Source: Parashewanella sp965200795
GTDB lineage: Bacteria; Pseudomonadota; Gammaproteobacteria; Enterobacterales; Shewanellaceae
DNA length: 64,000 nt
Assembly (NCBI GenBank): GCA_965200795.1
Contig: CBDAVB010000013.1
Location: forward strand, 620,001-684,000
Direction of reading: 5' to 3'
The translations under genes and the position numbers were made by a program. Within the stretch, counting starts at the first letter, position 1, and every line of letters begins with the position of its first letter. The notes beneath the pieces are model-generated. The model saw only the letters and a list, made by a program, of their open reading frames with translations, did not search any database and was not told the DNA's origin. Positions 8,881 through 17,870 of this stretch are shown here, one piece after another.

Positions 8881-9909
8881 ATGACTATTTCAATCGAGCA
8901 AGCCATTATTCACGAGATCACTCAAGCCGCCGAAGGCGGGCTGACCTGCCGTTTACGTCCGCGGCCGTTACTTAACGGCTCGGCGCTTGAAGTGATGTTA
9001 GAGGAGCTGCACCGGATCTATACCGGCAAAGCGGGCAAAGGTTTCGGTTACTTTGGCGCGCCGGACGAAGACGCGAAGGTCAATACTGAGTTTTCGGATA
9101 CGTTAAATCAATACCGTCAGGGAAACTTAGGTTTTGTTGAGTTTACCGGCAAAGCGAGTCAGCTATTGCAGCAAGAGCTCGCCAAATATGACTTCAGCCA
9201 GGGCGGTTTTTTACTGATGGCATGTTACACCAGCCTCGCCAGTGAATTCTTATTTGTCGCGCTGCTTAATGCGAAGTCATCAATGACGGTTCTGGATGAT
9301 ATGGAGCTGTCACAAAATAATCATCTTGATTTAAATAACTTACAATTAGCCGCGAGAATTGATCTGACTGAGTTACAAGCCGAACCGGATTCTAAAAAGT
9401 ATATTTCATTTATCCGCGGTCGCGCCGGCCGTAAAGTCGCTGATTTTTTCTTAGACTTCATGGGATGTGTGGAGGGCGTAAACACCAAAGCGCAAAATAA
9501 AAACTTAATGGCCGCGGTCGAGGATTTTGTTGCCTCAAATGAGTTAACCAAAGAAGAAAAGCAGGACGTGCGTGAAAAGGTGTTTGATTATTGTACGGAG
9601 CAATCAGGCGCGGGTGATGATATTGACCTGAAATCACTTGCTTCTGAGCTTGAGCGGGCGGGCATGGATTCATTTTATGATTTCGCTAATACCGGTGAAT
9701 ACGAGCTTGATGAATCGTTCCCGGCCGATAAGGCAACCCTTCGTCAGTTAAAGAAATTCTCGGGAACCGGCGGCGGCGTCAGTCTCAGCTTTGACGGTAA
9801 GCATCTGGGGGAGAGGGTGATTTATGATCCCGTATCTGACACGATTTTAATCAAAGGCGTGCCCGCTAATTTAAAAGAGCAGATAGACAGACGTCTGAAA
9901 GGTGAGTAG
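8881..9909 (+). CDS. yejK: Nucleoid-associated protein NdpA/YejK
   Basis: 342 residues, typical of the NA37/YejK family. The N-terminus MTISIEQAIIHEI and the block GFGYFGAPDEDAKVNTEFSD are family features, as are FSQGGFLLMACYTS and KYISFIRGRAGRKVADFFLD. The C-terminal part (from about 290) is the basic GGGVSLSFDGKHLGERVIYD region. It binds DNA and is found on the nucleoid in E. coli; its exact role is not settled. The divergent arrangement with yejL-yejM is the conserved one. Confidence 0.92.
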   Translation: MTISIEQAIIHEITQAAEGGLTCRLRPRPLLNGSALEVMLEELHRIYTGKAGKGFGYFGAPDEDAKVNTEFSDTLNQYRQGNLGFVEFTGKASQLLQQELAKYDFSQGGFLLMACYTSLASEFLFVALLNAKSSMTVLDDMELSQNNHLDLNNLQLAARIDLTELQAEPDSKKYISFIRGRAGRKVADFFLDFMGCVEGVNTKAQNKNLMAAVEDFVASNELTKEEKQDVREKVFDYCTEQSGAGDDIDLKSLASELERAGMDSFYDFANTGEYELDESFPADKATLRQLKKFSGTGGGVSLSFDGKHLGERVIYDPVSDTILIKGVPANLKEQIDRRLKGE

Positions 9910-10227
9910 AAACCGCGCCTGAGCAGCCGCGGCCACGTAACCGAAGCTGCAACGCCTTAGCGCGGTGAAGATAGCGCGCGGTGAAGACGGACATCAAAAA
10001 ATGTCAGAAAACTCATGGTCAGCTACTTATGCCGGTAAATAGATGATGAGTAACGTCAAAAGCGGCGATGTTAAGCGTAACCCTCCTTGCCGCAAGCCGC
10101 GCCTTGCTGTCAGCAAACGGAGTAACGACACTTTTTTATGCCGGTAATTTTTTCCGCGCCTGTCAATGTATCCGGCCGCGGCTGAACTTTTCAGCGTCTT
10201 TTACACCGCGAGTCCCTTAAGCTTCAG
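9910..10227. other. Intergenic stretch with degenerate dispersed repeats
   Basis: No gene seen. GACATCAAAAAATGTCAGAA...CAGCTACTTA at about 9984-10029 is a diverged right end of repeat family B. A TTAAGCGTAACC word near 10072 recurs at 58.08 kb. The rest is GC-rich short palindromic sequence. Confidence 0.5.
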
Positions 10228-11433
10228 TCAGTTTAAGGATCTCGACATCTGATGTTGGAGTCTTGCTCCCTCCTGATGCGCGCAGTGGAGCAATTGAGGA
10301 GTTGCCGAACGTCGCCGTTTTAGTGTGCTGCTTACTCGTGATTCAGAGGTGCGTCTGGCTGTGAGCCTCAAACATTCTTTGAACGCTTGTTGCGCTTGCT
10401 CTCTTTCAGCTGCATCTGACTCTCGCAAGCTTACAGTCAGTCTTCTGATAAGCCGCATAGAATCAGTATACCTTAGCATAGCCGCTTTATGCTCTTCGTT
10501 TGCCTTTGCCAGAGCATCAGTTTTATCAGCGATATTCTCAGCCGCAGCCTCATCAGCCTCTTCACTCAATTTATATGCATGATAACCTCCAATCAGGCTT
10601 GTCAGCTCATAGTCGAATTGTGCTAAATAATCTGGATCTTTTCGGACAGTGTTTAAAGCATCAAGCTCAGCTTTATAATGTTCAATAGATTCAATGATCT
10701 GTAAATGATTTTCATACTTGCTGAAGACCTCTTTAAGGGGAACGAATACAGGATTATGTTTCCAGGAGAACCCTATCACAGGCACTAGCAAAGAGGCATT
10801 TACTTCGTCGGAACATATATCTTCTTTTGTGATTTCCGGTTCTCTAGGAGCCGCCTTTTTATAATGTTCTGCGAACGCATTAAAATTGTCCAGCGCGTAA
10901 GAGCGGGCGATATCCGGCATCTGATCCGCAAACGCTTTTCCGTTTACTCTTAACGAGAACAACTGTTGACCTAGAGTTTCTTCGTATAAAGGTTCCTCAG
11001 TACCTTTCAGAACAAGAGTCTGCTTACCGTCACGCTCTTCTACTGACAGTTTTTCGGCAATTTCGTGGCGTAATAAGCCTTTAAGCCAGTCACACTTACT
11101 TTTCAGCCCGAACTTAAGCTCTGAGCCGGTACCGGGACAGTCTTCCTCACGCAGCACATCAGAGACATTTTCTGGCAGATCCAGTCCTCCCCCGGTTCTA
11201 TGAAAGCAGTAACCAGGGTGAATGACATAATACACCGCCTGGATAAAGTCTTTTTTTTTGCAGCCGTCCGGCCTGAATATGTCTTTAAATTTGTCCCAGC
11301 ATCCCATATGAAAAGCATCACTCGGATTCATCGTTAAAAGCATCTTCAAGCGTTTCTCAGATAACCGATGATCGTATTTAGCCGGATAGCAATGATAATT
11401 TTGTATTGTTTGCAATGAATTAACGGGTAGCAT
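10228..11433 (-). CDS. SopD-like type III effector candidate
   Basis: 401 residues. The N-terminus aligns with Salmonella SopD as I remember it: MLPVN...QNY at the start, then SEKRLKMLLTMNPSDAFHMG followed by CWDKFKDIFR and a VIH motif near residue 68. SopD has MPVT...QNY, then RLAHLL, HMGGWDKVQDHFR and IIH. The spacing around HMGxWDKxxDxFR is conserved. SopD is secreted by type III systems and acts on host Rab GTPases and membranes. The C-terminal 110 residues here form a charged coiled coil (AAENIADKTDALAKANEEHK) not found in SopD. No chaperone gene is adjacent. Function is inferred from N-terminal similarity only. Confidence 0.6.
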   Translation of the reverse strand: MLPVNSLQTIQNYHCYPAKYDHRLSEKRLKMLLTMNPSDAFHMGCWDKFKDIFRPDGCKKKDFIQAVYYVIHPGYCFHRTGGGLDLPENVSDVLREEDCPGTGSELKFGLKSKCDWLKGLLRHEIAEKLSVEERDGKQTLVLKGTEEPLYEETLGQQLFSLRVNGKAFADQMPDIARSYALDNFNAFAEHYKKAAPREPEITKEDICSDEVNASLLVPVIGFSWKHNPVFVPLKEVFSKYENHLQIIESIEHYKAELDALNTVRKDPDYLAQFDYELTSLIGGYHAYKLSEEADEAAAENIADKTDALAKANEEHKAAMLRYTDSMRLIRRLTVSLRESDAAEREQAQQAFKECLRLTARRTSESRVSSTLKRRRSATPQLLHCAHQEGARLQHQMSRSLN

Positions 11434-11792
11434 AAGTGAGTCACCTTATATTCCGGTAGTTTGAATTTTAAGCGGGCAGCCGCATTAATCTGATTCTATG
11501 ATAAAAAAGTAAACTCCATAAGTAATCTTCGCTAATTATGAAGTAACATTAATAATAAAGATAAAAAAATTTAACATAACGGAAGAGGGCAAATGTAAGC
11601 GGCTGTTGATAAGTTGTTTAATTTATCGGAAAGCGGGACAGGTATCATTCACCCGCAGAGTGAACCGCTGTAGGTTCTCAAGCCGGCTGAAATCGCTGCC
11701 GGCCGTGTTTTAGCGATAACGACAACTGCCTGTGCCGCAAGTCAGCTTGCTATAAGCAATTTTTCCCGCGCCCGGCAGCGCGCGGCCGGAAG
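11434..11792. other. Intergenic stretch, nothing coding
   Basis: An A+T-rich upstream region of the SopD-like gene (11434-11600) is followed by GC-rich short palindromes (GCCGGCTGAAATCGCTGCCGGC at about 11682-11703, and CCCGGCAGCGCGCGGCCGG near 11771). No gene, RNA or clear terminator recognised. Confidence 0.4.
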
Positions 11793-12572
11793 TTACCACT
11801 TTTTCTTCGGCTGGAACAGCATATCTAAATCGTCACTTTCTTTCTTTTTCGCTTCGGCCGGAGAACCTTCTCTTTCGTTCTGACCGTTGATTTCTTCCAG
11901 AAGAGCCTTCACTTCCTCTGACTTCTTATCGGCAAACCGGTCTTCGGGGCTTTTTACTTTGATTGCGTTTAAAGTTGAAAGCGCTTTATGTAACAGCTGC
12001 TTGGCCGAACCATATTGCTTCATGCTTTTAGCGGATCTGGCGCGGGTCAGCATGGCGTCGACATTAATGCGTAACTGCATGCTGTTGACGCGGTTTTCTT
12101 CGTCGGTAAATATCTTAGGGTCAACCTTTCCTTTATTGTGCTCGGCGCGGAGAATGGCTTTAAGTTTCTTCAGCATCTGTACGAGGGTGATGAGCTGTTT
12201 GTCATTATCAGGGATCTGTACTGAATCTATACTCGGTGACGGTGATGAGGTGTTTTCTAACTGGTCAATCAGAGATTGTAAATCTACCAGTCTTCTCTGG
12301 TAATCACGTTGCTGCTGGTTTTTACTGAATGTCACCGCGGTTTCAAGAGACTGCGCCAGTCTTTTATATAAAACCAGCACAACATCATTGGAACACGGGA
12401 ACAAGGCAACGTTCGCGAGCACGCTCTCTGTCTCGTCGATGACGGCTCTTTGCTTTTGCAGCTGATGTCTGCGCTCCGAGTCCGTACGCTCTTTGTGTTG
12501 TTGATAAATGTTAATACCAATGATTAAAATTAATAGCGCGCTGATAACAATGAGTGCAACTGTGAAAACCAT
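11793..12572 (-). CDS. Conserved membrane-anchored protein of unknown function
   Basis: 259 residues. One N-terminal membrane helix (VFTVALIVISALLILIIGIN) is followed by a cytoplasmic or periplasmic helical domain with long charged heptads (residues 25-55 and 80-115). A TPR-like stretch follows (LTRARSAKSMKQYGSAKQLLHKALSTL) and then an acidic/basic tail ending DLDMLFQPKKKW. The conserved terminal motif (LDMLFxPKKKW) suggests a short peptide used in an interaction. I do not recognise a named family. Divergent from cysB across a 374-bp gap. Confidence 0.6.
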   Translation of the reverse strand: MVFTVALIVISALLILIIGINIYQQHKERTDSERRHQLQKQRAVIDETESVLANVALFPCSNDVVLVLYKRLAQSLETAVTFSKNQQQRDYQRRLVDLQSLIDQLENTSSPSPSIDSVQIPDNDKQLITLVQMLKKLKAILRAEHNKGKVDPKIFTDEENRVNSMQLRINVDAMLTRARSAKSMKQYGSAKQLLHKALSTLNAIKVKSPEDRFADKKSEEVKALLEEINGQNEREGSPAEAKKKESDDLDMLFQPKKKW

Positions 12573-12946
12573 AATTTTTCCGTATATTTAAAACAACAAC
12601 CTGACACTTCACCATATCGGCTGATTAAAAGTGACTTTGATAAAAATTATATAAGCCTATGAAATAAAAGTAACTATTTCACTTTCTTATCTTTGAGCGA
12701 CATAAGAATGACGTTCTTAAATTATGTAATTTTGATTTTACGTCAATTTAACCACTCAGTGCCAGTGTCGTTTTACCGTTTTAGAAAAGAAATTCTTAAA
12801 TATCAGTTTGTTTTAACAAAGTTGACTGAAAACTTACTGCGTTATTACTTTTAGAAATAATTTATTGGATCGCCTATAACATTTGCTTATAGTTAATATC
12901 CATTTATTAAAATGAACTTTTTGGAGTTTAACACAGAGGGGTACAA
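12573..12946. promoter_or_regulatory. Divergent control region upstream of cysB
   Basis: A+T-rich region without genes between the divergent membrane protein gene and cysB. A GAGGGG ribosome-binding site precedes the cysB ATG by 8 bases. Promoters are expected here in both directions, but I cannot assign boxes with confidence. Confidence 0.45.
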
Positions 12947-13921
12947 ATGAAGCTGCAGCAATTACGGTTTATTGCAGAGGTTGTTAATCACAACCTGAAT
13001 GTATCAGCTACCGCTGAAAATCTGTATACATCGCAGCCAGGGATAAGCAAACAAGTAAGAATGCTAGAGGATGAGCTAGGCATACAAATTTTCGGCCGAA
13101 GCGGTAAGCACTTAACACACGTCACGCCAGCGGGACAGCAGGTCATCAACATCGCTAATGATATTCTGAGCAAAGTTGAGGGCATTAAGAGAGTCGCTGA
13201 AGAATACACACTGCCGGATCAAGGTGAATTAAATATTGCTACAACTGATACGCAAGCGCGATATGCCTTACCGAGTATTATTAAAGGTTTTATCAAACGC
13301 TATCCGAAAGTTAATTTGCATATGCACCAGGGCACGCCTACTCAAATCAGTGAGTTAGCGGCTCACGGTAATGCTGATTTCGCCATCGCGACCGAAGCAA
13401 TGCATTTGTACTCAGATCTGATTATGCTGCCGTGTTATCACTGGAACCGTTCAGTGGTAGTAACCCGCGATCATCCGCTGGCGCTGAAATCAACACTCAC
13501 CATTGAAGAGCTGGCGAATTATTCATTGGTTACTTATGTGTTCGGCTTTGATCGTTCAAGCGCAATTGAAAAGGCATTTAATCGCACTGGGCTTGAGCCC
13601 AGGGTTGTGTTCACCGCGACCAGTGCCGAAGTCTTAAAAACCTACGTACGTTTAGGTTTAGGTGTGGGCGTTATCGCCTCAATGGCGATTGACAAAGAGT
13701 CAGATAAAGACTTAGTCGCTATCGACGCGAGCCATATTTTTGAGAGCAGTACCACGAAGATCGGTTTCAGAAGAGGTAACTTCCTGCGAACTTACATGTA
13801 TGACTTTATCGAGTACTTCGCGCCGCATTTGACTAAAGAGGTGGTTGAAAAAGCGGTCGCGCTTCGTGATCAGCAGCTGATCGATAATATGTTCGTCGGA
13901 AAAGAACTGCCGGTGAGGTAG
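12947..13921 (+). CDS. cysB: LysR-type regulator CysB
   Basis: 324 residues, exactly the CysB length. N-terminal winged helix (MKLQQLRFIAEVVNHNLNVS, SQPGISKQVRMLEDELG, IFGRSGKHLTHVTPAG) and a substrate-binding domain with the TTDTQARYALP, HQGTPTQI and ATEAMHLY motifs that line the sulfate/N-acetylserine/thiosulfate pocket of CysB. It activates cysteine-biosynthesis genes under sulfur limitation. The C-terminal tail FFAPHLT-like segment is complete. A terminator shared with the convergent efp gene follows. Confidence 0.93.
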   Translation: MKLQQLRFIAEVVNHNLNVSATAENLYTSQPGISKQVRMLEDELGIQIFGRSGKHLTHVTPAGQQVINIANDILSKVEGIKRVAEEYTLPDQGELNIATTDTQARYALPSIIKGFIKRYPKVNLHMHQGTPTQISELAAHGNADFAIATEAMHLYSDLIMLPCYHWNRSVVVTRDHPLALKSTLTIEELANYSLVTYVFGFDRSSAIEKAFNRTGLEPRVVFTATSAEVLKTYVRLGLGVGVIASMAIDKESDKDLVAIDASHIFESSTTKIGFRRGNFLRTYMYDFIEYFAPHLTKEVVEKAVALRDQQLIDNMFVGKELPVR

Positions 13922-13956
13922 CTGACTTGAGATGAATAACATATTGACCGATAAAG

Positions 13957-13989
13957 AAGAGGAAGTGAATTATTCGCGTCCTCTTTTTT
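13957..13989 (+). terminator. Terminator between convergent cysB and efp
   Basis: AAGAGGA (13957-13963) pairs with TCCTCTT (13979-13985) across a 15-base loop and is followed by TTTT. It lies 36 bp after the cysB stop and 12 bp before the end of efp. The stem is flanked by an A-rich side, so it may act in both directions. Confidence 0.65.
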
Positions 13990-14000
13990 ACATAGGTATA

Positions 14001-14561
14001 TTAAACGCGTTTTCTGAATTCGCCGGTACGAGTATCGATTTCGATACGGTCGCCGTTTTTAACGAATTCAGCGACAGTAATCGTCGCGCCGCCAGTGATG
14101 GTCGCCGGCTTCATTACTTTGCCTGAGGTGTCGCCGCGGGCCGCCGGCTCAGTGTAAGTTACCTCACGTACTACGGAAGTCGGTAGCTCAACGGAAATCG
14201 CCTTACCTTCGTAGAAAGTCACCTGGCAGACTTCTTCCATACCGTCAACGATGTACGGCGCGGCGTCACCTAAGTTTTCGGCTTCCACGTCATATTGGTT
14301 GAACTCTTCGTCCATGAATACGTACATAGGATCCGCGAAGTAAGAGTAAGTGCAATCCAGACGATCCAGAATGATATCTTCTACTTTGTCTTCAGCTTTA
14401 AACGCGGTTTCAGTACCGGTACCTTGCAGTAAGTTCTTCAGTTTCATTTTAACTACGGCGGCGCCGCGACCGGATCTGTGATAATCCGTCTTCAGAACGA
14501 CCATAGGGTGGCCGTCCACCATAATTACGTTACCGGTACGAATTTCCTGAGCGGTTTTCAT
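14001..14561 (-). CDS. efp: Elongation factor P, Arg32 type
   Basis: 186 residues, three-domain EF-P. It relieves ribosome stalling at polyproline. The loop that reaches the peptidyl-transferase centre reads YHRSGRGAAVVK with arginine at position 32, not lysine. Arg32 is the residue rhamnosylated by EarP, and earP lies 43 bp upstream on the same strand, so the modification system is complete. The residue after R32 is Gly, where many Arg-type EF-Ps have Asn. The C-terminal KNGDRIEIDTRTGEF is standard. Confidence 0.95.
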   Translation of the reverse strand: MKTAQEIRTGNVIMVDGHPMVVLKTDYHRSGRGAAVVKMKLKNLLQGTGTETAFKAEDKVEDIILDRLDCTYSYFADPMYVFMDEEFNQYDVEAENLGDAAPYIVDGMEEVCQVTFYEGKAISVELPTSVVREVTYTEPAARGDTSGKVMKPATITGGATITVAEFVKNGDRIEIDTRTGEFRKRV

Positions 14562-14604
14562 TAGTTTGTTCCTATTTCTTCAGGTTTTTTGCAATTGTCG
14601 GATA

Positions 14605-15759
14605 TTAACGGTTTTTGACAAACTCCACCAGTCGAGATGCTAAATCCGTGTCATTTAACGCTGATTTCGGCCAGTTTCGGGCGTGGTTTAAGAGTTTTTG
14701 ATAATTCGACGTATAGTTTTTCCAGGACGCGTTAATCTGTTCCGCTTTATCAAGATTGAAATCCAGATTCACCTGCCTGTGGGCGTCGGCTGTTTCTTCA
14801 GGTAATCGCGCGCAGTATCGGTCAAGGAAGGCATTAAGTTTTTCAATGTGCGCTTGCTCATCCTGAGGGTAGATATGCCAGATAAACGGTTTTCTCGCCC
14901 ACTGGGCTCGCATGAAAGAATCCTCGCCGCGAATGATATTAATGTCCGAGATCCACAATAGCTCATCAAACCCCTGCTGGGTGGTGAAAGGTAAAACCGC
15001 CAGTGATAAATTGCCCGCCTGAATAGGTTTACCGGCTTGTAATTGTTTGCGTTCCGCGCCCAGAGCCCGGGCGACAGACATTAAGCTGCGACCGTCAGGC
15101 ACTAATAGAATTGTCTTCGGTTCATTATTTATAAAATATGTCACTAAAGACTCAAGCGCGGGTGTTTCATAACTGAAAACGCTGATGATTTGCTGCTGCT
15201 GATAATCAATGCCGGACTTGGATAAAAAGTCCGCTTTTACATTCTCCTGAGCTAAGAAGGTCTGTTGCCGCTCAAATAAGTCCGACTCAAAAATTAAGCC
15301 GCCGCTTTTTTCAGAAAATCCCGGAAAGAAAAAGTATTTATTAACGCCGTTATGCTGAATCGAGGGCAGACCGTGGACGTCGTCAATCCACTCTTCGGCG
15401 CAAAGGTATTCAAGGTTCAGCCAGACAGGCGCTTGTTTATCCGGCTTTCCAAGCTGAGATTTTATGTATTCAGGCAGCTCACAGGCAAAGGCTTCAATGA
15501 TGACTTCGCCGGCCCGCCAGCTTTGCGGTGTCCGATCATTCCAGACGATGATTTCAATATCACCGAAGTTCTGGCGCTCAAGCCGCGGGTTCAGCTCGGG
15601 AAGAATGCGCTGAAAGCAGGCCAGGTCGTCCGCCCAAAGCTTGACAGGCAGTTGATATTCGGCGGAAAGCTGTCTGGCAAGCCGCCAGGTCACGCCGATG
15701 TCGCCATAGTTATCAATGACGGTACAGAAGATATCCCAGTGTTGATTTTTTTTAGTCAT
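14605..15759 (-). CDS. earP: EF-P arginine 32 rhamnosyltransferase EarP
   Basis: GT-B glycosyltransferase that transfers rhamnose from dTDP-rhamnose onto Arg32 of EF-P. It starts MTKKNQHWDIFCTVIDNYGD (ATG at 15759; an upstream TTG at 15768 is less likely), with the catalytic-region pair D16/D20 in IDNYGDIGVTWRL. The nucleotide-sugar motif RGEDSFMRAQWARKPFIWHI is in the C-terminal half. 384 residues is normal length. It is transcribed with efp, as expected for the pair. Confidence 0.94.
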   Translation of the reverse strand: MTKKNQHWDIFCTVIDNYGDIGVTWRLARQLSAEYQLPVKLWADDLACFQRILPELNPRLERQNFGDIEIIVWNDRTPQSWRAGEVIIEAFACELPEYIKSQLGKPDKQAPVWLNLEYLCAEEWIDDVHGLPSIQHNGVNKYFFFPGFSEKSGGLIFESDLFERQQTFLAQENVKADFLSKSGIDYQQQQIISVFSYETPALESLVTYFINNEPKTILLVPDGRSLMSVARALGAERKQLQAGKPIQAGNLSLAVLPFTTQQGFDELLWISDINIIRGEDSFMRAQWARKPFIWHIYPQDEQAHIEKLNAFLDRYCARLPEETADAHRQVNLDFNLDKAEQINASWKNYTSNYQKLLNHARNWPKSALNDTDLASRLVEFVKNR

Positions 15760-15768
15760 AGCGGACAA

Positions 15769-15921
15769 TAAAGCGGCTGCGGGCCGCTTCAGAAACTTTA
15801 GAAGAAACTGTCCCGAAATAACTTCCCTGTTTTGCTGTCGTTTATTTTGGGCTTATACGAGAAAGCGTGGTGTTCATTACCGACACGTATTAATCATTTC
15901 CGGCCCGCGCCGGTATGACAA
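15769..15921. other. Intergenic gap with REP-like element
   Basis: No gene. TTTCCGGCCCGCGCCGGTATG at about 15897-15917 is another copy of the short CCGG-type hairpin seen near 6.56, 23.5 and 25.6 kb; it lies just after the fldA stop. Confidence 0.5.
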
Positions 15922-16446
15922 CTAAGCTAATTCGGCTAAGCACATTTCTTCATGAATTTGTTTAACCCACTGATCAACACGTTCTTCAGTCAGTTCCGGC
16001 TGACGGTCCTCATCAATACCCAGGCCGATAAAGTGGTCGTCATCAACAAGCGCTTTAGAGGCCTCAAACTCATAACCGGCTGTCGGCCAGTGGCCGACGA
16101 TAATGCCGCCGCGCTCGGATACGATGTCACCGACCATGCCCATGGCGTCGAGGAAATACTCCGCATAGTCTTCCTGATCCCCGCAGCCGAAAATCGCTAC
16201 CAGCTTATCCGCGAAATCGATTTGCTCTAACTCGGGGAAGAAGTCATCCCAGTCACATTGAGCCTCACCATAGTACCAGGTCGGAATACCAAACAGCAGA
16301 AGATCAAAACCGGCAATTTCTTCCTTGGTGCTTTTAGCGATGTCTTTAACACCGACCATCTGCTTGCCTAATTTCTTTTGGATCATTTTAGCTACGGCTT
16401 CGGTGTTACCTGTATCACTGCCGAAAAAAAGACCTACTGTTGCCAT
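15922..16446 (-). CDS. fldA: Flavodoxin I (long chain)
   Basis: 174 residues. FMN phosphate loop GLFFGSDTGNTEAVAKMI (residues 5-22), the FMN-stacking aromatic segment GIPTWYYGEAQCDWDDFFPE (54-73) and GCGDQEDYAEYFLDAMG (about 88-104). The inserted 20-residue loop in the fifth strand marks it as long-chain. It is a single-electron donor to enzymes such as MetH, IspG/H and BioB. It is the first of the conserved neighbours fldA-ybfE-ybfF, all on the same strand. Confidence 0.94.
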   Translation of the reverse strand: MATVGLFFGSDTGNTEAVAKMIQKKLGKQMVGVKDIAKSTKEEIAGFDLLLFGIPTWYYGEAQCDWDDFFPELEQIDFADKLVAIFGCGDQEDYAEYFLDAMGMVGDIVSERGGIIVGHWPTAGYEFEASKALVDDDHFIGLGIDEDRQPELTEERVDQWVKQIHEEMCLAELA

Positions 16447-16514
16447 TTTCTTTCCTTTGTTCTAAATCGTAATAACTCTGTCCGCATACAGACAGTGAAT
16501 CAATCGGGACGGTC

Positions 16515-16790
16515 TCAATCTGCATCAAGTTGAGCAATCAGCATTGATTCGATTAAATGAGCCCGGCTGACATTCTCCGCTAATGCTTTTTCATTCAGAA
16601 TATTAAACAATTCTTGTGTTACTTTGAGTTCAATTCTTTTCAGGCCTTTCGCTTTGTCTCTGAGGAGCTGATTTCTCTTGTTAACCTTTAATTGCTGTGA
16701 GCGGGGCAGAGGATTGCTTCTCGGTCTGCCGCGACGCTTCTCATCGGCGAAAAGGTCGAATGTCGTTCTGTCTGCTTGTTCTTTTGCCAT
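16515..16790 (-). CDS. ybfE: YbfE, LexA-regulated ribbon-helix-helix protein
   Basis: 91 residues. N-terminus FDLFADEKRRGRPRSNPLPR is the family signature (with an AT-hook-like RGRPR). It is followed by KRIELKVTQELFNILNEKA and VSRAHLIESMLIAQL, a ribbon-helix-helix fold. In E. coli the homologue is LexA-controlled. It sits between fldA and a DUF2788 gene, with two bases separating its start from the upstream stop. Confidence 0.85.
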   Translation of the reverse strand: MAKEQADRTTFDLFADEKRRGRPRSNPLPRSQQLKVNKRNQLLRDKAKGLKRIELKVTQELFNILNEKALAENVSRAHLIESMLIAQLDAD

Positions 16791-16792
16791 GA

Positions 16793-17014
16793 CTAGCCAA
16801 TCCCATTAGACTCCCACAAAAACTGGATTAAGCCTTTCGCAATAAATCCGGCGCAGCCGAGAAATAACACTAACCAGACAGTATAACGACCGAATTTAGG
16901 CACCTTACCTTCTTTTAATACATCATGTATCGCCATGCCGATAAAAAAGAAAATGGCGGCAAAAAAGAAGTTCAGACCTAAAGTCTCAATTTGCTCCATG
17001 TACTGATTCAACAT
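16793..17014 (-). CDS. DUF2788 small membrane protein
   Basis: 73 residues with two hydrophobic helices: FFFAAIFFFIGMAIHDVL and VWLVLFLGCAGFIAKGLIQFL. The FIGMAIHDVLKEGKVPKFGR linker is the DUF2788 signature. It is found in Alteromonadales and Vibrionales next to ybfE and ybfF; function unknown. Tightly packed in the same operon. Confidence 0.8.
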   Translation of the reverse strand: MLNQYMEQIETLGLNFFFAAIFFFIGMAIHDVLKEGKVPKFGRYTVWLVLFLGCAGFIAKGLIQFLWESNGIG

Positions 17015-17081
17015 ATTACTCGAACTCTTGTGTCTCGCCGGTAAATTAAATGAGGCGGGAATATATCATATCCGCTCGGGA

Positions 17082-17870
17082 TTATGAATCGTCAGAGCCG
17101 CTCTGTTCAATAAACTCTTTGACAATCCGGTTGAACACGGCCGGCTTTTGCGCGTGAAGCCAGTGCCCGGCGCCTTGAATGGTTTTCGCCGACGCCATAG
17201 GAAACTGAGCCATAATCGTATCTCTGTGTTGCGCCGTAACGTAATTTGAATCACCGCCGCGCAAAAACAAACAAGGGCCGCGGTACTGACGTTCATTGAA
17301 CGGCCAGTCTATTAAGTTGTTGTAACTGTTAAATAAACCTTCAAGGTTCATTTTCCAGCGAAAGCCCGTTTCCGTGCGACGCAGATTCTTGAGTAAAAAC
17401 TGAGCTGTCGCGTTATCGATGTTCGAGTCTGTTAAATGCCGTAACGCGGCTCGTCTGTCAGAATGTCCGTCCAGCGGCAGGCTCTGTAAACCTGAAAATA
17501 CATTGTCATGCCTTCTCGGATATTTCGCGGGCGCGATATCAGCGGCGATAACGCTCAGACACTTCTCAGGATACAGCAGGGCGAAAGCCATGGCGACTTT
17601 ACCACCCAGAGAGTGGCCGACAATATGCGCCTGATCAATATCACATGCGTCTAAAACATTGTTAAGCTGCTGAACCATAATTTCAAAGGTGAGCTCATCA
17701 ACATGCGGGCTTTGCCCGTGATTGGGCAGATCAACCCTGAACACCTGATGATGCTTTTCGAGCGCCTGACCAAGTGACTTCAGATTATCCGAACTGCCGA
17801 ATAACCCGTGAATGAGAATGACAGGCGTTCCCTGACCGGAGACTGAGTAATTCATATTAATCATTAACAT
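17082..17870 (-). CDS. ybfF: YbfF-type acyl esterase
   Basis: 262-residue alpha/beta hydrolase. Oxyanion region VILIHGLFGSSDNLKSLGQ (18-36), nucleophile elbow GHSLGGK with the catalytic Ser near residue 91, Asp in the region FLRGGDSNYV (about 210), and His in GAGHWLHAQKP (near 240). It hydrolyses short and medium acyl esters and acyl-CoAs in E. coli. Three alternative ATGs within the first six codons make the exact start uncertain by up to five residues. Divergent from seqA. Confidence 0.9.
   Translation of the reverse strand: MLMINMNYSVSGQGTPVILIHGLFGSSDNLKSLGQALEKHHQVFRVDLPNHGQSPHVDELTFEIMVQQLNNVLDACDIDQAHIVGHSLGGKVAMAFALLYPEKCLSVIAADIAPAKYPRRHDNVFSGLQSLPLDGHSDRRAALRHLTDSNIDNATAQFLLKNLRRTETGFRWKMNLEGLFNSYNNLIDWPFNERQYRGPCLFLRGGDSNYVTAQHRDTIMAQFPMASAKTIQGAGHWLHAQKPAVFNRIVKEFIEQSGSDDS

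Noticed and set aside
15352..15771. Plus-strand open frame of 139 codons across earP
   Set aside because: earP on the minus strand has clear catalytic motifs over the same bases.
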